This document shows positions 12,401 through 21,737 of a stretch of DNA of 64,000 bases, piece by piece; position 1 is the first letter of the stretch, and each line of letters opens with the position of its first letter. The notes below the pieces were generated by a model. It saw only the letters and a program-made list of their open reading frames with translations, did no database searches and had not been told where the DNA came from. The DNA is from Odontesthes bonariensis (Eukaryota; Chordata; Actinopteri; Atheriniformes; Atherinopsidae). The translations under genes were made by a program, and so were the position numbers. The stretch spans positions 2,672,839-2,736,838 of the forward strand of contig NC_134515.1 in assembly GCF_027942865.1 (NCBI RefSeq), in the 5' to 3' direction.

Positions 12401-15400
12401 ATTTTCAGTCCAGTTTTTCTTTGTTAAGCCTCTTAAAGGGATAATCCGGAGTAAAATGCACTTTAGATCAATTTACGGGATGTTGGGAGTACATACGTTG
12501 AGTTGACATCAAAATCATGTCATTCGGATGTGTTTTGAGAATTTCGATTTGACCGTTTTTAGCCAAACGTCGTTAGCCTGGAAGTCAGAAGGGCATATCA
12601 TGTCACCGCTACAAAACGCTATTTTTATACCTCTTCTACAGCTCCAAACAACATAACACTTACGTGGTAGTGAGTAGAGGGTCCCTAAAGCCAAACCGAA
12701 GTGTCCCGAGGTCTTCATGTGGTCGGATAGAGTCCAGAATGAATTTAATCAAGCCAGTACCTGCTCTCAATCAGAGCCTCTTCCATCAACAGGAGGCTAT
12801 CTCACGCGAGACATCACGTCACGTGACATTTCAAAATTCCAACCTGTTAGTAAGCTAGGCTTTGCTGTTGCATACAACTTCATTTCACTTTCGAAAGAAA
12901 TACTGGACTATGTTTGTAAAAAGAACGGCAACGAAATTGTGACTCTCCAGAGCGAGTTACTGCACACTCGGCAATCAACTACGGACTCACGTGACGTGAT
13001 GTCTCGCGTGGGATAGCCTCCTGTTGACGGAAGAGCTCTGATTGAGAGCAGGTACTGGCTTGATTAAATTCAATCTGGACTCTATATCCGACCACATGAA
13101 GACCTCGGGACACTTCGGTTTGGCTTTAGGGACCCTCTACTCACTACCACGTAAGTGTTATGTTGTTTGGAGCTGTAGAAGAGGTATAAAAATAGCGTTT
13201 TGTAGCGGTGACATGATATGCCCCATTCACCTCCAGGCTAACGACGTTTGGCTAAAAACGGTCAAATCGAAATTCTCAAAACACATCCGAATGACAACGT
13301 ATGTACTCCCGACATCCCGTAAATTGATCTAAAGTGCATTTTACTCCGGATTATCCCTTTAACTCTGAGCTGTGAACCATTCAGGCAGGAAAAAGGCTCC
13401 TAACTCAAGGGATGAACCAGTGTTGTGTCCAACTTAGCAAAGAAGCCGTTTTAAACTGGATCTTTAGGCACTTTGTTCTCAGCAGCCTGTCACACATTCT
13501 CCTCCAGTGAAAGTGAAAAACAGGACTTTATATCACCAAACAGGAATAAAATTCCCTCAGATTTGGAGTCAGACGAGCAACAAATTTTTTTTTTATTTTT
13601 TTACATTAATTTACTCAAATAGTGGCCTAAAATTAACAGAAATAGACATTTAATTATAATTTCTTGTATAGCAATTAATTTCCAACTACATTTGTATGAT
13701 TGTGACAGCCATTTAAGTATTTTATGTGTTTTTTGAAGCATTTTGGTCATGAGATACCTCTTATTTCTTTATATTTTTGCATCCAAGCAGCTTAAGTGAT
13801 CTTCAGCAATAGTTTCAACACTTTCTGAAGGTCTTTCATCGTTTTTATTTGGACATTTTCTGCTTTTTTCTTCATCTTCAGTCCAGTTTTTTCTCTGTTA
13901 AGCCACTTAACTCTGAGCTGTGAACCATTCAGGCAGGAAAAAGGCTCCTAACTAAAGGGACGAACCAGTGTTGTCTGTGAAAAACAGCTTCATAGTTTCA
14001 ACTTTTTTGTACATTTACGTTAAAACTGCTTTCAGTTACCAAAAGAGTCAAATTAATATAAGAAATTCAGTTTAAAAAAAATCCTAATCCCAAAAATAAT
14101 GAATGTTATCACGTCTAAAAGTAGAAAAGTAGGAAAAAAACAGACAATAACAAGAATTATATGTTATTTAACATCAAGAAAAAGTAAATAAGATTCAATT
14201 TAAAGCTTAAAAAAGGAATATAAGATATAATCTAATGACTAATTATGGAACAATTAATATAAATAAACTGATTAAACTGTTTTATGCCAGCAGAAATTAA
14301 TAATCTAGAAGCTCTTTGTGGGTTTTAGATTGGAATTAAGATTTGTTCCCATTTCTTTAGCTGCATGTGTGAAAAACAGCAAAGATAACACAGTGTGACA
14401 GACAGAAAACAGGATTTCTGCAGCAACAAGGTGATGAGGTCACGATGGAGGAAATATATTCCAAACATCCGGTGGATACTGTGAAAGGGGCTCACAGTGA
14501 TCTTTCCCTCGCCCTCAACAGGTACTTTTAATGCCTAAACCTAACCAGGTGGTTTGGGTTCTTGAACCAGAAGAACAGAACAACAGCAGCCTCTTTTGTT
14601 CCTGTTTACTTCATAAATTCAGTGTTTTTGACGTGTAAGAAGTTACTTCTGGTTGTGTTTACCTCTTTAGGCGTCAACCACTTCAGCCTCTATGTTCTCA
14701 GTGAGATTAGGGACGGAATGGGTGCATTTTTATTGATTCTTCATAAGAAAACAATAATGTTTAGATGAATGTTGGTCAGATGCCGAAGAGTCTGAATTCC
14801 ACTTAATTTTTAGGAGGAAACTGGACAAGTGGAGGACAGAAGAAGAAGAGTCAGGCCTAAAGAACTATCTGCAGCAGATGAACAGGATCTGAAGGTGATG
14901 TCCTTAAGAAAGAGGAAAACATCCAGCAAAGACCTGACACAGGAGCTGAGAGATGCATCTGGACCTTCAGCTGATCCATCTGCTGTTGGCCCAAGCCTCA
15001 TCAGAAATGGGCTCCATGGAAGGGTGGCTGTCAGGAAGCCAGCTGTTACCATGGAAACATCTGCAGATACTCACTTTAAAGCTGCTCAGAGCTGAACTAA
15101 CTCTGGTTCTGCCTCAGATTCTGGGTTTATGTTCATGTTGGAACATGTTTCAGTGAATCTCTGCAGCTATTACCATGGAAACATCTGCAGATATTCACTT
15201 TAAAGCTGCTCAGAACTGAACTAACTCTGGTTCTGCCTCAGATTCTGGGTTTATGTTCATGTTGGAACATGTTTCAGTCAATCTCTGCAGCTGTTACCAT
15301 GGAAACATCTGCAGATATTCACTTTAAAGCTGCTCAGAACTGAACTAACTCTGGTTCTGCCTCAGATTCTGGGTTTATGTTCATGTTGGAACATGTTTCA

Positions 15401-18400
15401 GTGAGTCTCTGCAGCTGTTACCATGGAAACATCTGCAGATATTCACTTTAAAGCTGCTCAGAACTGAACTAACTCTGGTTCTGCCTCAGATTCTGGGTTT
15501 ATGTTCATGTTGGAACATGTTTCAGTGAATCTCTGCAGCTGTTACCATGGAAACATCTGCAGATATTCACCTTAAAGCTGCTCAGAACTGAACTAACTCT
15601 GGTTCTGCCTCAGATTCTGGGTTTATGTTCATGTTGGAACATGTTTCAGTGAATCAGCTGCTTCCTGTTTTTATATAAAACATAAAGAAATGAAGCTGAT
15701 CAGGACTGAAACGGGGAAAATAATCATTTTTATCATCATGTAAGTAATCTGCATCCTGGATTCCATCAGCAGGCTGTTGATTAACTTGTCAACATGTGCA
15801 GAACCACACAAACATACGTGCACATGCTGCAGTCGGCCCCCTGTGGTGTTGGTTAGTGTTTGGTGCTGAACAGGCAGCGTGCGCTCTCAGATACTCACTC
15901 TGAACCCAGAATCGAACTCATTCTCTCCGAGCTCCTACAGACAGACGGACGGACGGACAGATGGGTGGACAGACAGATGTGCACACACAGACAGGAAAGA
16001 GAGGATCAGATCGGCCGCCAAGAGGACCACAGGAACCCAGAATCAACAGTCAACCCGCTCAGCCTGTTTCTAACTGTGACCTTTGACCTTTAGCCTGCGA
16101 ACTGAGGCCTGCAGAGTCTGAGATGCAGCTCTTGGGTTTCTGACCTTGCTGGGACGTCCACTCCTGGGCAGATTGACAGCTGTCCTGAATGTTTCCCACC
16201 TGTGAATAATCTTTGGACTCCAGATAGTTTGGAAATGGCCTCATAACCCATATAACCCATATAACCCTTATAACCAATATAACCCTTATAACCCTTATAA
16301 CCCTTATAACTCTTCCCAGGTTGATGGGCAGCAACAGCTGCTGATTTCTTTCTATGGAAGTTTTTCTGTGCCATCAGAGTTTGAAAATAAATTTGTAATA
16401 TTGAATTTTTACAGCATCAAAATCAGACTTTGAACAGTGTAAAAAGAAAAAAAAATATTTTTTTTTTGGGAACGTTGGCAAGGCGGCAGTGCGAGTTTGC
16501 TAAGGCGGCCGCCTTAGCTATAATGCGCTGCGGGAAACACTGTGGCAAAAGAACCAGACTCAACATCCGGGTAAACAGGGAGAAGCAATCGATCCCTGTC
16601 TCAATTCATCCAACGGCAGCCAATCAGGTTACGCTCCATTGGACAGATCAGCTCAATAGATATTAGTAATATCTATTAGAATAGAATAGAAATAGTATAG
16701 AAAAATACTTTATTTATCCCCCAATGGGGGAAATTCAAATTCGTCAAGTAGCTCAACATTTTTTTTTAAATATTTACAATGATTGAATTAACAACAATAA
16801 AACAACAATAATAATACTACTACTAACTAAATAACAATAAATGACTAAATGGTTATTACTCAATTTTACTAACACAAATGGCAAATAAAGTAAACTTATT
16901 CACCGAAGCAGCATCACCCGCATTGGTGGACATGGCCCAATTTTTTTAAGTTGAATTTTTTTCCACTTCATTTTTTTTTTAGAAATTTTTTTTTTTTTTT
17001 ACATTGTTGGTTTTTCAAATTCAAAGTCTGATTTTGATGCTGTAAAAATTCAATATTACAAATTCGTATTCAATCTCTGATGGCACAGAAAAACTTCCAG
17101 ATATTTCCTACTTGGCGTTGTGTTAAAGGGGACATATTATGGAAAACTCACTTTTTGCGGGTCTTTGTGTTCATATTTTGGCCTCTACTGTTCTTTTAAA
17201 CACTCCAAGCGCAAAAAAAACACATCCATCCATTTTCTGTAGGTTAGTAGAAAGACTTTTGGTGTTAAGAATAATGCTGCTGTGAGCCATTTAGATGGAT
17301 CCCTTATCCTGACGTCACTAAGGGAATTTGCATAGACCTGTCGAGTCCCCACCCAGTAAATTAGTTGAAGATCCGCCATCTTGTATCGAGCATACGAGCG
17401 CAATGGCTACTAAAGGAAAAATCACACATGAAGTGTTGTGTTGTTGGTTGCACGGAGCAACACAAATCTTTGCATTTTCTCCCGAGCAAAGAACCTAGAA
17501 GAACTGCGTGGCTCCAGTTCATTTCTGATGGCCATGTCCCTGCTACAATTGGCAAGAATCTTGTGGTGTGTGCGAACCACTTTTCAGCAGACTGCTTCGA
17601 AAACCTCGGACAGTACACGGCAGGACTAGCTAGCAAACTTCGGCTGACGGGTGTCTCTGGGCCAACTATCCGTGGCAAGTCAGCAGATGAAGGAGACGTA
17701 AGTACTTTCAAATAATGAGTTTCATGCTTCTATTGCAGTTTCTATTTAGCCAAAGCTAAATAAAGCTATTTGATTGTTGTGAGCTTTGTAAAGCAATGCT
17801 AGCAAATACTAAATGTTGTAAAGAGATGGCATTATGTTTCTAAAAATAACCTTATTAGGCTACATAGTTGTGGCAGACTAAACATGGTAGGCTGACAACT
17901 AAGGAGAGATGCGATGGTAACACATAAGTTTATTTAAAAAGTTGACTTTACATTCAGAAACCGCTTGCTGCATTCTTGCTGTTTGTGCAGGTGGATCCTC
18001 TTCCTCTTGTTCGGGATCCGACTCAGAGTCAAACATATGTGGTTAGCTTTGTTTGCAGTCATTTTCACGCGTGAAACGCGCAGGGTAAACAGTACACGCA
18101 GCCGGAGGCTTCTCATGAGCGGGGCGGGGCGTGGCCAGCAACAGCTTATTTGCATAAAAGTGACAGAGCCCTTTAAACGGCTCAATTTGGGAGAGACTGA
18201 AACTGGCAAGAATAGAGCTGGTGAAATCTCTTCATGTGAGAGTGATTTTGTGCAAAGAACTTCATGAACATGTTTTGTATAGCCCATAGACCAATTATAA
18301 CTTGTTTAAAGAGAGGTAAAATATGTCTCCTTTAACAACACACCTGAACCATCGCTTCTAACTTCCTGTCATCTAAAATCCAACTGCGCATGTGCGAAGA

Positions 18401-19153
18401 AAACCCCCCCAAAAAAAGAGCTGGAAGTACACGTCCGCCTTCCTCAGCCTCACACACGGTGCTGTTTTTCACCCCTTCTGTCCAGGTAAAAGTAAACTCC
18501 GCGGACAGAGAGGTAAACAAACACCCACAGACAGTGACCACCACAGGGAAAAAAAACAACACAAAAACTTGTTTTCCGACCGTTTTCCAGCAAACCAGAG
18601 CCCGCAGTGTGCAACAAGTGGTTTAAAACAGTTTAAAAGGCCGAACGTCAACTGAAAATAAGCGTCAACGTTCGGACAGCTGGAGCCGCCAACGGTCGCT
18701 CATCCTCACCCCTTTTTTAGGGTTTTAACATCCAGAGAGCTCCGTTTAACTCTAATCCTGGCTTTTCTTTTTCTGTTTTCTGTCTTTTTATTTCCTTTTT
18801 GGGACAAAATGCTATTTTACGTTGTTATTTTTAACGGTTCCGAGCCGTTATTTTAACGGTTCCGAGCCGTTTAGCTGAGCTAAGTAGCCGGCGGAGGCTA
18901 ACGGCTAACAGGGGGTCAGCCGCTAAAAGTTTACCTTGGATTTAGAGCAGGTGACGGACCGCAGGGCTCCGAAGAAGATGGGCAGCAGCGCCATGAACAC
19001 CAGGCTGCCGTAAGCCAGCGCCGTGCCCTCCGGAGTGGCCACGAATTTGGCCGTGGCGTTGAGCGCCTCGGTCCCGTTGGAGTCCGTGTTGTTCAGGGCG
19101 TCCAGGATAGCGGCGGCCACCTCGGGGGCCGGGGCTTGCTCGGCCTCAGACAT
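1145..19153 (-). CDS. hm13: hm13, signal peptide peptidase (minor histocompatibility antigen H13), ten exons, 3' end outside window
   Basis: This is an intramembrane aspartyl protease of the ER that cuts leftover signal peptides within the membrane. Coding exons on the minus strand are 18935-19153, 8613-8711, 5867-5949, 5708-5796, 3640-3725, 3055-3180, 2782-2839, 1536-1656, 1346-1448 and 1145-1230. All junctions are GT-AG and the phases close exactly, giving 356 complete codons. The family's catalytic motifs are present: YD (Y230, D231), GLGD (D277) and QPALLY (P329-A330-L331). The human protein is 377 residues and its matching positions are each 12 lower, because this N-terminus is 12 longer. 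Three N-glycosylation sequons (N21, N26, N32) lie in the lumenal N-terminus. The last exon, expected to start by completing a serine codon and to end in an ER-retention KKxx-type tail, is not in the window. Exon identity is read from the sequence; the function is family knowledge. Confidence 0.97.
1346..1448 (-). CDS. hm13: hm13 exon 9
   Basis: Encodes residues 294 (split codon) to 328, with TYFYSSFLAYIFGLGLTIFV in the middle and ending KHAQ. This is a transmembrane helix between the GLGD and PAL helices. Acceptor CTGCAG, donor GTACGA. The flanking introns are only 115 and 87 bp. Confidence 0.97.
1536..1656 (-). CDS. hm13: hm13 exon 8 (GxGD catalytic helix)
   Basis: Starts by completing L254 and encodes VFPQDLLERG, then FAMLGLGDIVIPG with catalytic D277, ending in FDV plus AG of a split codon. 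Acceptor CTGCAG, donor GTACCG. Matches the human motif with conservative changes only. Confidence 0.98.
2010..2634. mobile_element. Short TIR transposon, copy 1 (unexpanded), hm13 intron 7
   Basis: A 625-bp non-autonomous DNA element. Its ends are GGCTGTGTTCGAAACCGCAT and the exact inverse ATGCGGTTTCGAACACAGCC. It is flanked by a matching 3-bp duplication ATT (2007-2009 and 2635-2637). There is no coding capacity. It carries only two or three copies of the GCATACT-type heptamer beside the left end, so it looks like the compact ancestor of the expanded copies at 5996-8571, 56752-58770 and 63150-64000. Superfamily not assigned; 3-bp duplications occur in Harbinger and Academ groups. Confidence 0.85.
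2782..2839 (-). CDS. hm13: hm13 exon 7
   Basis: A 58-bp microexon encoding VFGTNVMVTVAKSFEAPIK plus one base. Acceptor CCTCAG, donor GTGAGT. It has no long open frame and was found by aligning the expected peptide between exons 6 and 8. The phase fits both neighbours. Confidence 0.97.
3055..3180 (-). CDS. hm13: hm13 exon 6 (YD catalytic helix)
   Basis: Forty-two codons, residues 193-234, from HWIANNLFGLAFALNGVELL to VYDVFW. Contains the first catalytic aspartate D231 in the YD motif. Acceptor CATCACAG, donor GTGAGT. Confidence 0.98.
3388..3452. repeat. (TA)n microsatellite followed by T-run, hm13 intron 5
   Basis: About 25 TA dinucleotides with one TACATA interruption, then 20 or so T. It lies between hm13 exons 5 and 6 in ordinary intron sequence. 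Confidence 0.9.
3640..3725 (-). CDS. hm13: hm13 exon 5
   Basis: Completes E164 and encodes IVNYEFDTKNLVCLVISSVV then GVWYLLKK (residues 165-192). Acceptor CTCCACAG, donor GTAAAG. Matches the human segment around NYEFDTKDLVCL. Confidence 0.97.
3760..5645. repeat. 51-bp minisatellite (about 37 units) filling hm13 intron 4
   Basis: The unit starts ATATATGCTCCCAGGAACAG and ends ACCTCAGACGCCCTG. A few units have lost 3, 6 or 9 bp, yet an open frame of 504 codons (IYAPRNRKKEFYTSDAL per unit) persists on the plus strand because the unit is 17 codons long. The array occupies nearly the whole intron between exon 4 (ends 5708) and exon 5 (starts 3725). No resemblance to either exon was seen, so no seed is identified. 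Confidence 0.95.
5708..5796 (-). CDS. hm13: hm13 exon 4
   Basis: Encodes residues 134-163: the split serine, then PLMSAVFPASIPNKQYQLLF and TQGSGESKE. Acceptor TCTCAG, donor GTGAGT. The intron to exon 3 is only 70 bp. Confidence 0.96.
5867..5949 (-). CDS. hm13: hm13 exon 3
   Basis: Encodes VFSQEYINLLLSVYFFALGV then LALSHTM (residues 107-133) plus AG of a serine codon. Acceptor CGCAG, donor GTGAGC. A transmembrane helix of the N-terminal half. Confidence 0.97.
5996..8571. mobile_element. TIR transposon copy 2 with a 1.4-kb heptamer expansion, hm13 intron 2
   Basis: Same family as 2010-2634, in opposite orientation. It begins GGCTGTGTTCGAAACCGCAT and ends GTTTCGAACACAGCC. The 3-bp duplication CAG is at 5993-5995 and 8572-8574. 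The body to about 6490 and from 7080 to 7160 matches copy 1. A segment at about 6490-7070 is unrelated to copy 1. Positions about 7165-8555 are a tandem heptamer array. The right end lies 41 bp from the donor of hm13 exon 2. Confidence 0.85.
7165..8555. repeat. 7-bp array (GCAGTAT / GTAGTAT) inside the transposon
   Basis: About 195 heptamers, almost all one of two forms differing by a C/T transition (GCAGTAT, GTAGTAT). Near the distal end (7260-7740) an extra A appears often (GCAAGTAT, GTAAGTAT). The heptamer encodes stop-free repeats in three minus frames (ILHTTYC and similar), giving spurious ORFs of 500 or more codons. Confidence 0.95.
8613..8711 (-). CDS. hm13: hm13 exon 2
   Basis: Thirty-three codons, residues 74-106: NSADMPETITSRDAARFPII then ASCTLFGLYLFFK. 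Acceptor CTCAG, donor GTGAGT. The human counterpart is nearly identical around MPETITSRDAARFPIIASCTL. Confidence 0.98.
9465..10130. mobile_element. TIR transposon copy 3 (mildly expanded), hm13 intron 1
   Basis: Left end GGCTGTGTTCCAAACCGCAT; right end ATGGGGTTTTGAACACAGCT, with several mutations. The body matches copies 1 and 2, including the TTTACAGAGTTTAGAGCTTA block. Only about nine heptamers lie at 10053-10113. No clear target duplication remains, so this is an older copy. Confidence 0.8.
10437..10752 (+). pseudogene. Myb/SANT-like DNA-binding domain remnant of the transposon (two exons)
   Basis: The first block reads MEPRFHESPWQRGRGGATFF, then NLELEILMRSYGEFQYVFRN, then KCNTAAAAK (to about 10590). 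The second block at about 10674-10752 follows a TTTAG acceptor and reads CNPAGEKRSWQQFKMKYKNI then VQT, followed by a GTGAGA donor. This is the helix-turn-helix protein carried by Harbinger-type elements. The segment joining the two blocks, which normally carries one helix, is missing, so the copy is probably dead. Confidence 0.6.
10890..11092. repeat. Teleost LINE 3'-end-like fragment (CATCCATCCATC ... CCAGTCCATCACAGGG)
   Basis: Contains the widely dispersed teleost motif series CATCCATCCATCC, GGGGGGCTGGAGCCTATCCC, GGGGTACACCCTGGACAGGC and CCAGTCCATCACAGGGCCAC. I recognise it as a common fish repeat, probably the tail of an RTE-type LINE, but the family name is not certain. It is nested in the Harbinger-like element. 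Confidence 0.6.
12437..13358. mobile_element. Fold-back DNA transposon with TTAA duplication, hm13 intron 1
   Basis: Arms of about 390 bp (12437-12829) and 370 bp (12988-13358) are inverted copies. Ends are AGGGATAATCCGGAGTAAAA and its inverse, flanked by TTAA at 12433-12436 and 13359-13362. A related uninterrupted sequence at 13879-13975 matches both flanks and has a single TTAA, confirming the boundaries. A TTAA target is typical of piggyBac and Kolobok elements. No transposase; the loop of about 160 bp has no recognised coding. Confidence 0.88.
13370..14820. other. AT-rich intronic stretch without a recognised gene
   Basis: Part of hm13 intron 1. The block at 13363-13425 (TCTGAGCTGTGAACCATTCA onward) is repeated at 13910-13975. 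The 13423-13495 block is a dispersed repeat, also present inverted at about 48180-48250. At 14400-14560 there is sequence resembling a known fish interspersed repeat. No exon is supported. Confidence 0.5.
15046..15655. repeat. 124-bp tandem repeat, five copies, hm13 intron 1
   Basis: Units start TTACCATGGAAACATCTGCA at 15046, 15170, 15294, about 15418 and about 15542. Each runs through GGTTCTGCCTCAGATTCTGG to TTTCAGTGAATCTCTGCAGC. Differences between units are only a few bases, so the amplification is recent. No coding frame is preserved. Confidence 0.92.
16348..17101. mobile_element. TIR element with nested repeat, hm13 intron 1
   Basis: The inverted arms at about 16348-16435 and 17012-17101 share the words CTGTGCCATCAGAG and ATTTTTACAGCATCAAAATC and its inverse. 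Inside is the dispersed ATACTTTATT-CATCCCC-type repeat (16670-16755). No coding sequence. Exact ends and target duplication were not resolved. Confidence 0.6.
16670..16757. repeat. Dispersed teleost repeat (AGAATAGAAATA ... GGGGGAAATTCAAATT), copy 1
   Basis: Shares AAAAATACTTTATT, CCAATGGGGGAAATTCAAAT and GTCAAGTAGCTCAACATTTT with copies at 19408-19500 and 19668-19740. All three have the same orientation. Family not named. Confidence 0.7.
17127..18331. mobile_element. TTAA-target (Kolobok-like) DNA transposon carrying a THAP exon
   Basis: Ends are AGGGGACATATTATGG and, inverted, AGGAGACATATTTTAC. TTAA flanks at 17123-17126 and 18332-18335. It is 1205 bp long, in hm13 intron 1, and contains a THAP zinc-finger exon (separate entry). 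Kolobok elements combine TTAA targets with THAP-domain transposases, which fits. The nuclease part is missing, so the copy is non-autonomous. Confidence 0.82.
17428..17697 (+). pseudogene. THAP zinc-finger exon inside the TTAA transposon
   Basis: Reads MKCCVVGCTEQHKSLHFLPS from the ATG at 17428, then tryptophan and the C-x2-H pair in VVCANHFSADCFENL. This is the C2CH THAP zinc-finger pattern that binds DNA in P-element and Kolobok-type transposases and in host THAP proteins. The open frame ends at a consensus donor (GAC then GTAAGT at 17698), so this is one exon of a larger ancestral gene. It lies on the strand opposite to hm13. No downstream exon was recognised within the element. Confidence 0.72.
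18340..18934. other. First part of hm13 intron 1
   Basis: GC-richer towards exon 1. A 17-bp word AACGGTTCCGAGCCGTT occurs twice in tandem at 18833-18872, and each copy is nearly palindromic. No coding exon seen; the small open frames here lack support. Confidence 0.5.
18935..19153 (-). CDS. hm13: hm13 exon 1 with start codon
   Basis: Seventy-three codons from ATG at 19153, with A at -3. The first part, MSEAEQAPAPEVAAAILDAL, is acidic and variable, followed by sequons NNT, NGT and NAT, then the conserved TPEGTALAYGSLVFMALLPI and FFGALRSVTCSKSK. Donor GTAAAC. The start was chosen because the conserved block follows in frame and the upstream sequence is a GC-rich leader. Confidence 0.96.
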
Positions 19154-19370
19154 GGTTCTTCAGAGCGGGGCTTCAGGGGACTTGCGGAGGCTGCGGTGGA
19201 GACTGACGGGCGGGTGAAAGAGGAAGCTGGAGCCGTCTGGTGCTCATTCATCTACCGGGTGCAGCTGGAGTCACGATAAGGCCACGTTTCCTAAAGCAGC
19301 GAACAGAGAGGCGGCTGTGGGAGGAGGTCTCACTCCGCGGGCTTTCTGGGTATATGACCCAGGTAGGGAA
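19154..19370 (-). promoter_or_regulatory. hm13: Probable hm13 5' leader and promoter (GC-rich)
   Basis: GC- and CpG-rich sequence directly upstream of the start codon on the minus strand, continuing the CpG-rich character of exon 1. No clear TATA box. The transcription start cannot be placed from sequence alone. Confidence 0.45.
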
Positions 19371-19407
19371 TGTAGGGAATATTACAGGTGGGGAATGTTG
19401 GATATAT

Positions 19408-20190
19408 AGAATAGAAAAGAAAAATACTTTATTCATCTCCCTAAGGGGGGAAATTCAAATTAGTCAAGTAGCTCAACATTTTTTTTTTAATTTACAAAGA
19501 TTGTATTAACAACAATAAAACAACAATAATAATACCAATTCTAGTAAAAAAATACTACAACTAACTAATAATAATAATAATAAATTAAACTGAAAAACAT
19601 AAATATTTATTTAATAATTATTCATATAAATATAAATTATATACATAATATAAACACTAAATACAGAATAGAATAGAAATAGAAAAATACTTTATTCATC
19701 CCCAATGGGGGAAATTCAAATTAGTCAAGTAGCTCAAAAAATTATTTACAATGAGTGTATATTAACGACAATAATAATACCAATTCTAATAAAAAATACT
19801 ACTACTAACTAATAATAATAATAATAATAATTGACTAAACTGTTAAAATTGGCTTTGTTCTTAGACATTCTGTATTTTCCATGACCTAAAATGATCAACA
19901 AATAAATAATAACAAAAATAGAAATATATAAACAAATAAACATGGTTATTATCTTTGAAACACCACATCTGGATTTTTTTTTTAAATGAAAAACACAGCT
20001 TTTATTCACTTTTTTTTTTATCAGAATCAGTTTTATTGCCATTGTTAGTGAACAGTGTTCACTGACTAGGAATTTGCAGCGGCGTAAGGTGCAAACATGT
20101 AACAGAGGAATATAATGATAAAAATATATGAATATAAAATATACAAGGTGTGTACAACAATACACAGCCCCTATGCGCCCCCTGAGTGCA
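19408..20190. repeat. Interspersed repeats between hm13 and the DNase gene
   Basis: Two further copies of the ATACTTTATTCATC repeat (19408-19500, 19668-19740) alternate with AT-rich simple sequence ((AAT)n at 19566-19580 and 19812-19831). At 20020-20175 a different dispersed fish repeat starts ATCAGAATCAGTTTTATTGC. No gene. Confidence 0.65.
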
Positions 20191-20199
20191 ATTAATGAT

Positions 20200-21185
20200 A
20201 TTTTATCTCATGTGGTGTGTCAACAATAAAGTCACCTGTTACAGAGGGTTATTATTAGTAAAAACTGATTGGACAGATATTAGTAGACTTTGAAGTCAAT
20301 AAGAAACGTTAAAACAGAGTTACCGTAACTCCAATTCAGAGATATTTATAAATAAATACAAAATATGGTGAATTATTATTATCTTAATATTTAAGACTCG
20401 TTCTTTCTTTTCCTTTCGGCCTGTTTTTCCTTTTAAAATAATAATAATTGGGTTAATATAAAGTAAAAACACCCACATGAGGTGTTAGCTGGTGGTAAAA
20501 CAGCTTTATTCAGCTTCTCCACATAAAAATACGTTTTAAAAGAACATTTTGACACAGGCCAGAAGGTAAATGTTCTAACTTCTATCTGTTCGCTGTACAT
20601 TTCAGTGCATGTACTCTTGATTTTTGTACCTTTTCCTCCAAAAGATGATCCTGATCTCAGTTGTTTTTGGTCTAGGAGTCAGGATCCAACACATCCACAC
20701 CTCTCATCTAACCGAGGAGCATCATGCTATAAAAACACATCTAACTTCTGAGAAGTTTATGTAATTTATCGTTAAAAGGGTTCAAATGTCTATGCTGGAA
20801 ATCAAGCGGAAGCAAAGAAAAATCTCAGTTTGAGCCCCAGAAACAGGCTGAGGATTTTCCTTTCCGTGTGATGCATCTCAACAAAAACATAGCATAGACG
20901 ATCTTTGCTGCGTGACGTCACATATCTTGTTTGTTCCGGCAGATTCCAGCTGCAGCGCCGCCAGATGAGCTGGAGGACTGAAACAATCCGTGAACTTGCT
21001 TTCCTCTCTGCTCATCTCATGTCCCCATGTGGACCCATTTCGCTTCCTTTGCATTTCCTCGTCATTTTGAGCCCCCATTTGATCATTTTTCATCTCTTTG
21101 TGGCCACTTTGTTTTCACCCATCTCAGTCTGCATCCACCACCCAGACGCGACTAAAACTCACACCGTTTTAAAAACGACACCGTC
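20200..21185. other. Intergenic stretch without a recognised gene
   Basis: AT-rich sequence between the hm13 promoter and the DNase 3' end. A few open frames of 70-94 codons exist on both strands, but none has a recognisable product or splice context. Confidence 0.5.
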
Positions 21186-21212
21186 TTGAGCTTTAAAAGT
21201 TCATCATAAACA

Positions 21213-21218
21213 ACTTTA
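21213..21218 (-). terminator. dnase1l1: Polyadenylation signal of the DNase gene
   Basis: The minus strand reads AATAAAGTTGTTTATGATGA about 390 bp after the stop codon at 21606-21608. This is a canonical AATAAA hexamer, and cleavage would be near 21190-21200. It is the first clear AATAAA downstream of the last exon. Confidence 0.6.
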
Positions 21219-21605
21219 TTGACTATTTAAAACACAGGATCAATGAATGTTTTAAAAATTTCCCCAAGTTTTAACTATTAACACGAGTTTCTCTACAAAA
21301 CAACGATACCTAAGGGTGGAAGAGACAAAAAAAAAAAATGGGAAAAGTTACCCAGATAAAGAGAAAACAACAACAAAGCACTGCTGACATGTGATTTTAG
21401 CATCATTACAAGCGATAACTGCAACGTTTCAACACGAGTTGGAATAGATCCTGAGGCACTTTAACCGTGTGTTTATGGCGAACTGCGAGCTAAACGCGTC
21501 GGCTCGAGAAAAAAAAAAGCCGATTCCTGCTATCAGAGCAGACTGAATCTTAAAAACAATATAAAACCAAAAGGTGAGCTGATGGGCAGACGATCAACCA
21601 GGCGA

Positions 21606-21737
21606 TCACAGAGCGGGCAGGAAGAACTGGACCGCGGCAGGGACGGAGAGGAGGAGCAGGAGGGGCGTGGCCTGAAGCAGGAGGGAGGAGCTCTTCAGAA
21701 TCACCTCCACCGGGAAGTGGTCGCTCACGGCCAGCAC
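21606..21737 (-). CDS. dnase1l1: DNase gene last coding exon
   Basis: Encodes VLAVSDHFPVEVILKSSSLL (residues 267-286) and a hydrophobic tail, ending FFLPAL and TGA at 21606-21608. H273 corresponds to catalytic His252 of DNase I. Acceptor CTGCCAG. Phase 0 joins ACG of the previous exon. Confidence 0.9.
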   Translation of the reverse strand: MLAVSDHFPVEVILKSSSLLLQATPLLLLLSVPAAVQFFLPAL

